Shown piece after piece: positions 54,623-64,000 of a stretch of 64,000 nucleotides of DNA. Each line of letters begins with the position of its first letter. Position 1 is the stretch's first letter. The notes beneath the pieces are model-generated. The model made no database searches. It was given only the letters and a program-made list of their open reading frames with translations, and was not told the DNA's origin. The translations under genes were made by a program, and so were the position numbers. The stretch is from Sinonovacula constricta (lineage: Eukaryota > Mollusca > Bivalvia > Cardiida > Solecurtidae): NCBI GenBank assembly GCA_007844125.1, contig CM017558.1, positions 49,260,772 to 49,324,771 of the forward strand, in the 5' to 3' direction.

Positions 54623-55224
54623 TCAATTATTAAGTTTTATGTGTATACCGTTGGTCGTTATTTAATATTCCTTAACATAAATTACGCTGGAGTCCAACCA
54701 ATAATACACTATCATCCTCGTGCAGTAACATTATATGACCTCAATCAATCACTATAACTTTCATTAATTAGCATTTGAAGAGATACTTATTTCTAATATT
54801 TCGTCGATTTGTTAAAAAAGTTATGGAACAACTTCATATTGTGTTTAAGTTGCAAAGAAACTGCTATTGTCATGTGCTGTACGCATTTCTTCAATTAAAT
54901 CAATCTACAAACACAATGCAATAAATTGCAATGTGTTCTGTCTTATGTTTTCTTTCTCCATTTGTTTGCAATTTATTGACAGACGATGTCGATTTGTTTG
55001 ATTTTAGTTTAAAACTTTACAAAAAATCTTTCAACATCCCGAGATGGGTGTTTACCTAAATCAATGTAATAATTCCGATTGCAATGTAGCAGCAAGCTGT
55101 GAACATCAGACACATTGTCTTCACCAAGTGGCGATGTAATGACATCGGGCCAACCGGCAATAATCTCGTAATATACGGAATCTAGTCCGAAATACGCGAA
55201 ATGTTGCCTCTTTTACTCGCAGTA

Positions 55225-55307
55225 TTTGCCACCATCCACCCATCCACCCATCCATCCATCCATCAATCCATCCATCCATACATCATCCTCATTCATCCAT
55301 CCATCCA

Positions 55308-55361
<54 letters not shown>

Positions 55362-55410
55362 GTCGTCGTCGTCGTCGTCGTCTTCGTCGTCGTCGTCGCC
55401 ATCATCATCG

Positions 55411-55442
<32 letters not shown>

Positions 55443-55518
55443 GTCGTCGTCGTCGTCGTCGTCTTCGTCGTCGTCGTCGCCATCATCATCGTCATCATCA
55501 TCATCATCATCATCATCG

Positions 55519-55553
<35 letters not shown>

Positions 55554-55635
55554 GTCATCGTCGTCGTCGTCGTCGTCTTCGTCGTCGTCGTCGCCATCAT
55601 CATCGTCATCATCATCATCATCATCATCATCATCG

Positions 55636-55678
<43 letters not shown>

Positions 55679-55710
55679 TCTATCCATTCATCATCATCAT
55701 CGTCATCGTC
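55225..55710. repeat. Compound CATC tetranucleotide and ATC/GTC triplet array
   Basis: Begins with (CATC)n, followed by about 360 bp of tca/tcg triplets. A composite block (tcg)n-tct-(tcg)n-cca-(tca)n appears three times, near 55362, 55442 and 55559, so the array has itself been duplicated. The poly-Ser, poly-His and poly-Asp frames are by-products of the triplet period. Confidence 0.95.
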
Positions 55711-56204
55711 ATTATCGTGGCTCGATCATGACTATATTAATCAGTACAAACTCTATCCATTGTGCTGTTCATAGCAATGGTCTCAATGATTCTTCCGTAG
55801 TGCGTTCAAAACTAAGTAGAACTAGTGATAGATCCTGACATTTATACTCGAGTAATCGTTTTACCTTTGCTAACACATATTAGTTAAACTATTTCAAAAG
55901 CTAACCAATGTAATTCGTGTAAACGTGCCCATTAAAACGCGAAAATAATACAAGATCAGACCGTTGAGATTTTGATTTGCTTACGAGCTTAATGTTTGCT
56001 GTTGAAACAACAACAACAAAAATGCAAAAAACAACAACAAGAATTAATCACTTTAGGGAAATTGAACCAATGCCATTCTAAACCTAAGACTGACTCTCTA
56101 CCTTTTGCGCTTTTCAGTCCGTGTGTTCTTTTCTCCTCGTGAACAAATAAACAATCATCTCAATACATAATACAAATAGTTTTATTTAAGATTCGTATAG
56201 CAGT

Positions 56205-58500
56205 ATCAACCGACTCAAATATTCTGACATTTGTATTGCAATACCCACCGACTCAAATATGCTGACATATGTATAGCAGTATCAACCGACTCAAATATTC
56301 TGTCATTTGTATTGCAATACCCACCGACTCAAATATTCTGGCATTTGTATTGCAATATCCACCGACTCAAATATTCTGACATTTGTATTGCAATACCCAC
56401 CGACTCAAATATGCTGACATTTGTATAGCAATATCCACCGACTCAAATATTCTGTCATTGGTATTGCAATACCCACCGACTCAAATATTCTGGCATTTGT
56501 ATTGCAATACCCACCGACTCAAATATGCTGACATATGTATAGCAGTATCAACCGACTCAAATATTCTGTCATTGGTATTGCAATACCCACCGACTCAAAT
56601 ATTCTGACATTTGTATTGCAATACCCACCGACTCAAATATTCTGACATTTGTATAGCAATATCCACCGACTAAATATGCTCATATTCTTATTGCAATACC
56701 CACCAACTCATATTACGCCATTTGTATAGTAACATCCACCGACTCAAATATTCTGGCATTTGTATTGCAATACCCACCGACTCAAATATGCTGACATTTG
56801 TATAGCAATATCCACCGACTCAAATATGCTGACATTTGTATTGCAATACCCACCGACTCAAATATTCTGACATTTGTATAGCAATATCCACCGACTCAAA
56901 TATTCTGACATTTTTATAGCAATATCCACCGACTCAAATATTCTGGCATTTGTATTGCAATACCCACCGACTCAAATATGCTGACATTTATATAGCAATA
57001 TCCACCGACTCAAATATTCTGTCATTTGTATTGCAATACCCACCGACTCAAATATTCTGGCATTTGTATTGCAATATCCACCGACTCAAATATTCTGACA
57101 TTTGTATTGCAATACCCACCGACTCAAATATGCTGACATTTGTATAGCAATATCCACCGACTCAAATATGCTGACATTTGTATTGCAATACCCACCGACT
57201 CGAATATTCTGACATTTGTATAGCAATATCCACCGACTCAAATATTCTGACATTTTTATAGCAATATCCACCGACTCAAATATTCTGGCATTTGTATTGC
57301 AATACCCACCGACTCAAATATGCTGACATTTGTATAGCAATATCCACCGACTCAAATATTCTGTCATTTGTATTGCAATATCCACCGACTCAAATATTCT
57401 GGCATTTGTATTGCAATATCCACCGACTCAAATATTCTGACATTTGTATAGCAATATCCACCGACTCAAATATTCTGACATTTGTATAGCAATACCCCCC
57501 CGACTCAAATATTCTGACATTTGTATAGCAATATCCACCGACTCAAATATTCTGACATTTTTATAGCAATATCCGCCGACTCAAATATTCTGGCATTTGT
57601 ATTGCAATACCCACCGACTCAAATATGCTGACATTTGTATAGCAATATCCACCGACTCAAATATGCTGACATTTGTATTGCAATACCCACCGACTCAAAT
57701 ATTCTGACATTTGTATTGCAATACCCACCGAGTCAAATATGCTCATATTCTTATTGCAATACCCACCGACTCAAATATTCTGACATTTGTATAGCAATAT
57801 CCACCGACTCAAATATTCTGACATTTGTATAGCAATATCCACCGACTCAAATATTCTGACATTTTTATAGCAATATCCACCGACTCAAATATTCTGACAT
57901 TTGTATTGCAATACCCACCGACTCAAATATGCTGACATTTGTATAGCAATATCCACCGACACAAATATTCTGTCATTTGTATTGCAATACCCACCGACTC
58001 AAATATTCTGGCATTTGTATTGCAATACCCACCGACTCAAATATGCTGACATTTGTATAGCAATACCCACCGACTCAAATATTCTGTCATTTGTATTGCA
58101 ATACCCACCGACTCAAATATTCTGTCATTGGTATTGCAATACCCACCGACTCAAATATTCTGGCATTTGTATTGCAATACCCACCGACTCAAATATGCTG
58201 ACATATGTATAGCAATATCCACTGACTCAAATATTCTGACATTTGTATAGCAATATCCACCGACTCAAATATTCTGGCATTTGTATACCAATGTCCACAG
58301 ACGAAAATATACTGCCCTTTGTAAAGCAGTATAAACCGATTCAAAAATGCTGACATTTGTATAGCAATATCAACCGACTCAAATACGCTGATATTCTTAC
58401 AGCAATATCCACCGATCAAATATTCTGACAATTTTATAGCAATAATCACCGACTCAAATATTCTGACATTTGTATAGCACTCTCCAACAGCTAAAATATT
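56205..58500. repeat. 38-bp satellite array, about 60 copies, with a 342-bp higher-order period
   Basis: The unit is cgactcaaatattctgacat followed by ttgtattgcaatacccac (38 bp). Two main variants alternate: GTATTGCAATACCCAC and GTATAGCAATATCCAC; further variation is gctgaca/ttctgtca/ttctggca. A nine-unit (342-bp) pattern recurs, for example from 56950 to 57292. The right end decays from about 58280. No spacers, so not CRISPR; the short frames through it are not genes. Confidence 0.95.
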
Positions 58501-59629
58501 CTGACAAAAACCACGAGAGACGAGACTCCTGAGGAACGACTTACACGTGGTCCTATTAAAGGGTTTTAATTTTGGAGCTTATCAAACTCCAGTGTTTCGT
58601 GTTTTTTTTTTTAAAAAAATAAATATTTATTAAGCTTACCCAGAAAACTAACTAAGTAGTATAGCTAGCAGATAAGTCCCATTATAGGCAAAATTGTGCA
58701 CTTTGCGACGGATCATGATCATGATATGATGGAAGTACAAATTGAAGATGGTTCTTTAAAAAATTACCGTTATTAGTTAATGCTTGAATAATGTTATCAT
58801 TTATTTATAAAAAAAAAACATGTTTATGGAATTATGTGATCCGAATACCTACATACATCCGAGAGATGATTCGTGTATTATCCGAGGTGTTCCGATTGAT
58901 CCGAGAGATGATTGTCAGAGGATGGAATTACCCGAGGAGATCCGATTGCTTTGTAGGTTGGCTGCTTCTTGCCGGGGCTATTATGCCCCATAGTACTTCC
59001 GAGGCCAATTTCTAAAAGTAAAATTGCCGAGGTGATCCGAATGAGAAACATTGCCAAGGTGATCCGAATGTAAAAACTACCCCAATTGGTACACCTTGGC
59101 CATTGCGGACTTGTCCGGATACCGTTGAATACTTACGAATAAAAATTACACAACATTTAATGTAAGCAGAATGTTGGACGACATCCCTCATACTTGTTTA
59201 ATTCGTCCGGAAATTTATAATAAGCCTTCACAACAAACTTAATGGGTCGCCGAGAACAGCGATCACATATCTATAAGGTTTTGGAAATGCGACAATTCAT
59301 TCCTACTTTACATCAGCTTCTAAGATTTCAACATCGAATGAATTGAAACCCTAATTACCCGGGTAAAGTATTATTCATATAGTGTGCTGGTTTAATATTT
59401 GGTCCGTGATCTTTATTCTCCAAATATTGATTCTAACAAAAGATTTCTGAATCGCTCAACCAAGTCGCAGATGATATGTTAATTACCGATTCGAAATAGC
59501 CAACACTTTCGAAATATATTGTATCAGTGAAGTTATTACCATTTCTTGGGCTATTTCAAACCAAAAAGTCGCGTACTTTGGTGACTAAATTGGGGTTTGT
59601 CGTTGGCCGTGCGGGGCGATAACATTTCA

Positions 59630-60250
59630 TAAAGTTTTTTTGTCAAAGTTGTCTCCGAAATCGTTCAAGGTAGACATCACGGTAGCAATTAGCAGGACAA
59701 GTTTTATAAACCCTGACTCTATTTTGCCAAAGAAATGCCCCTTTGTCATTTACATATTTTTTTCAAAGTTATATTTTTTTTAATAACCGTTCAAGGTAGG
59801 GCTTTGAAACTAATTATAGTTGTCTGATATCACAGTAGCATTATCAGGACAAGTTTCATAACCATTGACTCTATTTTGCCAAACTTATGCCCAACGTCTT
59901 TTGTCAAAGATGTAATTTTCTCAGTAACTGTTCAAGGTAGAGCTTTGAAACTTAACATAGTTATCTGGCATTACTGTAGCAATTATCAGGATAAGTTTCA
60001 TAATCCCTGACTATTTGGCCAAAGTTATGCCCCCTTTTCACTAATAATTTTAATTTGTTTTTGAGAACGTTGTCTTTTTCTCAGTTACCTTTTGAAAAAA
60101 ACAATTATCAGGATAAGTTTCATTACCCTTGATTCTATTTTGCCAAAGTTATGCCCCCTTTTCACTTAGAATTTTAATTAAGTTTTTGTGGAAGTTGTCT
60201 TTCTCTCAGTTACCATTCAAGGTAGAGCTTTAAAACTAAACATATCTTCA
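59630..60250. repeat. Tandem units of a bivalve dispersed repeat ('ggacaagtttcataa' family)
   Basis: Four to five imperfect units of 120-140 bp share ttcaaggtagagctttgaaa, gtagcaattatcaggacaag, tgactctattttgccaaa and gttatgccccctttt. Confidence 0.75.
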
Positions 60251-60269
60251 CTCACGTGTTCTTTTAATA

Positions 60270-60640
60270 TGACGGATTGTCTTGTCTAAGAACCATGGCC
60301 CTTCCTCAAAGGTCAAGGTCACACCTAGGATATAAAGTATCAACAATTCCTAAATGTAGCTTTGGGAGTTAAGTTCAGTACTTAAAAAAGGTACTTCAGA
60401 TAAAATGCATATAAGAACGTTCCCCTCAATGAAAAAGAGTTTTGCATCCAAGAACCATGACCCTACCTCAAATGTCCTCAGGCCACACTTAAGAGTTCAA
60501 AGGTCAAAATTTCTGTAAATTTATAATTTCTGGAACATAACTTTGCAACTAATGAAGGGATTTCATCCACATTACACAGAATTGTTAATCTAAACGTAAC
60601 AGGATTAACAAGTGTAAGAACCGTGCCCCAGCATAAATGT
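60270..60640. repeat. Related dispersed repeat ('aaggtcaaggtcacac' family)
   Basis: Two units with gtctaagaaccatggccctt or aagaaccatgaccctacctc, aaaggtcaaggtcacacct and ttcccctcaatg; a common bivalve repeat (from memory). Confidence 0.55.
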
Positions 60641-61190
60641 CTTCAAGGGTGGGGAGAGTAACGGTGGATGGTATTAGACATTATCCCACTGAAAAATACA
60701 TTTTTATTTCTTTATTTCCTAAACTCCAGCCGCCAGACATTTTATTTTTTCCTTTCTTCTCACAAACTTACAAACATTTCTTCAAGGGTGGGATGGGTCT
60801 GGGATAATCATTGTAACCCACCTTTACTTCACCCACCCAAATACAATATTTTTTTAATGTAAACTGTTACTAAAAATAGACATTTCTTTTTTAAGTGCCA
60901 GTTTCTACAGCTATCAACCAGATATTTTCTTTACAAGAGTACTCGGATTTCTATTATTACTTATAAATACAAATTTCAGTGTACATAAGTTGCCAGCACA
61001 ATGAAGTTAGTGGATGTGCATCCAGTTGCAAATATATCCTAGGTGTCCGGCCTATCAGACATTAGTGGTTACGCAGCCCTGTCTCCCATGTCAGAAGGAC
61101 AGGCTGTCAAATTGCCAATAAATTAGTGGCCATTGCCATCTTTATGTCCATTTTAGTTTATGATACAAATAATCGGAGCTTTCAACTTAG

Positions 61191-61403
61191 TTGATGGCTT
61201 ATTATCCTAGACTTCTTTACAATAGAAACACAGATGGTGCATTCTGTAAATACTATGTGACATTTTCTAATGCAGAACGCGGAGATTTGATTGCAGTACC
61301 TTACAAAAAATGGAAGGATGCTAAAGAAAAAGTTAATGCACATTTCTGTGGATTGTTTCCGCTGGACAAGCAAGCAAAAAATATGAGACACGAGCGTTTC
61401 TAG
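61191..61403 (+). pseudogene. hAT-type TTF/DUF4371 zinc-finger fragment
   Basis: Sixty-nine codons: YPRLLYNRNTDGAFCKYY, then VPYKKWKDAKEKVNAHF. From memory this matches the N-terminal finger of hAT-family transposases and derived 'zinc finger MYM/52-kDa repressor-like' proteins (FPWLxYSxxxDGAFCxxCxxF...PFxxWKxAxxKxxxH). The second Cys of the CxxC pair is Tyr here and the rest of the transposase is absent, so it is a fragment. A caacttag acceptor precedes the frame. Confidence 0.55.
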
Positions 61404-62324
61404 GGTTCAGAATTCAAACCCTAGACCTTTTTTCTTGCTTTCATTTTGTTTGTTGGTTGTTGTGGTGATCAAGTCTTTATGAAAGTTTATGCAAAGGCTT
61501 TTTCCAGAAATTGTTATTGAAATAAACAGAGAAAATTGACCAACAATCAACAAAATCTACATATTTTATTTCTCCTAAGATGACAGCAGCATTTTCAAAT
61601 GCATTTTAATTTATTTTGTTGTCGTTACTTTGAATTTGACAAGGGCGACAAATCTATTCTTTTGTACCGTAGTCTGGTTTTCCTGCGTAGTGATATGACA
61701 AACAGGACACGTTCAGGCAAACGCAAATAATGGCGGCCTACAATGGGCTATAGATTATTAAGGGCAATGCTGTATTTTGTTGCTTATGTGTACAGTTCTT
61801 TTCAAGATTCATAGATAAACAAATAGAACCCAATGCTGGATTACATTTCCGTGATCAGTTCTCAAAGTTAATAAATAATACAGATATTGAAAGTGTACCG
61901 TAATTTCGGCCAATACTTTATTCCGGATAAATATATTGTTGAACATGACGTACTTATGATATTGACGTAACTCTACCTGACATAACGATAGCAGGTACAA
62001 ATATCGGCATTTACTCCGATTTTAAATTATGTAACCAAACTAAAGAGTGAAAAGTCGACATTTTAAACTAGATTTCTAAGAGACAGAGTGATAAGAGTTT
62101 TCAAGTGCCAGCCCTCATTATATTTGAAATATAATATAAAATATAAACAGGATATATAAGAAAGTCAATTATCATTCGTACGTTGTAACTAATATTCAAC
62201 TTATCATGTATTTTGAATGCCAATATAAGGAGGTCGTTGATTGTTTTCGTTTGAGAAGAGAACCGGGAAAAGTCCATATTTAATATAAATGATTTGCAGA
62301 TATATAGACTCGATTGCTTCAAAA

Positions 62325-62460
62325 TTGCAGGCTCGGATCCAGAACTTTTTAGCTGGGGAGCCGAAGACCGAATTTGACAAACGTTCTGGGGAGGCGGGGG
62401 AGGGAGGCGGTTCCGTGGGTCTGCTTACCCCACCCACTCTCCCCACCACCGACGTTCCCG
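62325..62460 (+). repeat. Dispersed 'ggatccag' element
   Basis: gctcggatccagaacttttt followed by G-rich and C-rich stretches; the same 'cggatccag' start followed by G-rich sequence occurs near 42865. Confidence 0.4.
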
Positions 62461-64000
62461 GAAAAAGTTTGTCGAGTTGGATTATAAAATACAGCTAGAT
62501 TACATCTGTACCTGTTTTCCCATCGATCGCCGTTTACATATACATATTATGTAATAGCAAGGAAAATAATAATAAAAACAGTCTTGCTATCTTTGTCAGC
62601 AAACAATGATTGCAGCATCGTCGGAATTTATGCTTAATAAACATACATTTATATTGCCTGCATTGAGATTTCAGTTGGGTGTTCGAGAATGTGCTGTGTA
62701 TAATGTCGATGTAGAGTATTTATGGAAGTTACAATTAAAACTCCTCTTATAAAAAATGATGTGTTTACATGTTTTAAACAGCGACATTTTTGAGCCAACG
62801 AAAACTGCACGTTGCTACACATGGTGCTTCTTACAGCTGCAGATCAGTAGATTATACAATCATCATTAACTTAGCAATATATCTTCCCTTTTCTCCTTTT
62901 TGCAGCCTTAAAGGCATCTCGAAAGGAATGTGGTATTGTTTTTCTTCTACATTTATTATGTACAACATGACCACATCTTCAACAAAACAAAACAGTAGAA
63001 TGCGAAAAGGTAAATTATTTTCCGAAAACGCACGAGACAATTTCAAAAAGGCTATCAAACTTTAGCATTAATAAACTTAAAGAACAACATTTTTGCACAT
63101 TAAATATTCTGACAAATATACAATAATGATGAAACTTTAATTAAGCGATTAATTTTATCGGTCTCGTAAAATATCGAGGTGGCAAATATTAAAACAAAAC
63201 TTAATTTTAATCATGTAAAGTCCGGGACACTTTTTGTATTGAGCTTATCTCACACATGATACCAGAGAAAATCATGATAACACTTTGTTTGCATACAATA
63301 GGACACGGAAAAAAAATAAAAATAAAAATAACGTACGAGCCAGTAACGTGCGAGACTATCTGTGCTCAATCTGCCGTAAAATAGCTGTTTCTTTCCTGTA
63401 TATTCATTTCTTGCCGTTAATTTTTATACAGCTACTGATCTTCACCGATGTTTACAAGTGAAGAAACCGCCATTTTGTTGAAAACGTTGAACTTCAAAAA
63501 TTCTCGTCAATAGTGACTATCAAATAGTAAGTTAAAAATACACATTGTTTGCAATGATTGTTTAATAGTTTGCATTTTGCCTTTAATAAATGTCATTTGT
63601 TTATAAACTGATTATTTTAAAATACGACCCATGCACAAGACGCTGTTATTTCTGTTCTAAATTCCGCCCCGTTCGTGACATAAATGTGTCCCGTACGTTA
63701 GGAAATAACCTTACTTGTTTTGTTTATTATAATGTCATTGATATATGATGTTTTGTCGATAAATAAGCAATAATACTATTTCTGACAAACCTCTTTTCCA
63801 AATTTAACATTTAATTCATTTAATGCATGGTCAAAGAACTCCCAAAAAAGTTTATTTTTATGAATGATTTTTTTTACTTTAGCTAAGTGTTTACTTCCCC
63901 CAAAAGTCATTCAGGACATATTTTTTCTTACATTTTGAATTAAATTAAATATTTGAATATTTATGTTCCATAATATATGGGTTCTTAGAGTTACATACAT
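62461..64000. other. Right edge, no feature recognised
   Basis: AT-rich; short frames such as 62790-63065 show no recognisable family or splice support. Confidence 0.4.

Larger units (their letters stand above)
58501..61190. other. Intergenic, mostly dispersed repeats
   Basis: 58850-59070 has irregular repeats of 'gatccgagagatgatt' and 'ccgaggtgatccgaatg'. 59630-60250 and 60270-60640 are bivalve dispersed repeats (listed separately). 60661-60862 and similar short frames are not supported as genes. Confidence 0.5.

Noticed and set aside
55201..55774. Long poly-Ser, poly-His, poly-Asp and poly-Met frames
   Set aside because: They are products of a triplet microsatellite open on both strands; no splice or promoter support.
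56205..58500. CRISPR-like array (38-bp repeats)
   Set aside because: Repeats are directly adjacent with no unique spacers, and the genome is eukaryotic; it is a satellite.
62790..63065. 91-residue frame near the right edge
   Set aside because: No splice support, motif or family recognised on either strand.

Overview
The window is eukaryotic nuclear DNA, AT-rich, with GT-AG introns, SINEs and DNA transposons. It most likely comes from a bivalve mollusc. This rests on dispersed repeat families typical of bivalve genomes, a molluscan-type Mab-21/cGAS-like gene, and two well-conserved metazoan genes. Species assignment is inference; no search was possible.

Layout. (1) 485-11537, minus strand: eleven in-phase coding exons of sorting nexin 25 (SNX25), 471 codons. 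They cover the N-terminal membrane segment, the PXA domain and the RGS domain. The gene runs off the left edge, so its PX and nexin-C parts are outside. Its introns hold tandem bivalve repeats, tRNA-derived SINEs and a transposon-like element with long inverted ends (6272-7475). (2) 11538-15662: the region between SNX25 and its divergent neighbour. It holds a SINE, a long (TA)n tract and a second inverted-end element (12051-14750) with decayed protein remnants. (3) 15663-31324, plus strand: ankyrin-repeat gene ANKRD10. Exons 2 and 3 are tandem copies of one ankyrin exon with matching phase, which suggests mutually exclusive splicing. Intron 5 (8.7 kb) carries a SINE and a 49-bp minisatellite. 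(4) 31325-43400: 3' UTR and gene-poor DNA with an intact-ended non-autonomous hAT element (35842-37813, 8-bp target duplication) and a decayed Tc1-like transposase (38060-38960). (5) 43430-46849: scattered minus-strand exon candidates of an unidentified gene. (6) 49252-50880: a possible small plus-strand gene and a decayed mariner transposase. (7) 52588-54267: a cGAS-like/Mab-21 receptor gene (559 aa, intronless CDS) with two predicted C-terminal membrane segments. (8) 55225-58500: a compound triplet array and a 2.3-kb 38-bp satellite. (9) 58500-64000: dispersed repeats and a hAT-type TTF zinc-finger fragment.

SNX25 and ANKRD10 are arranged head to head and could share a regulatory region. 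The cGAS-like gene is the candidate innate-immune component. The most interesting observations are the duplicated ANKRD10 exon and the membrane-anchored cGAS-like receptor that seems to have an altered metal site.
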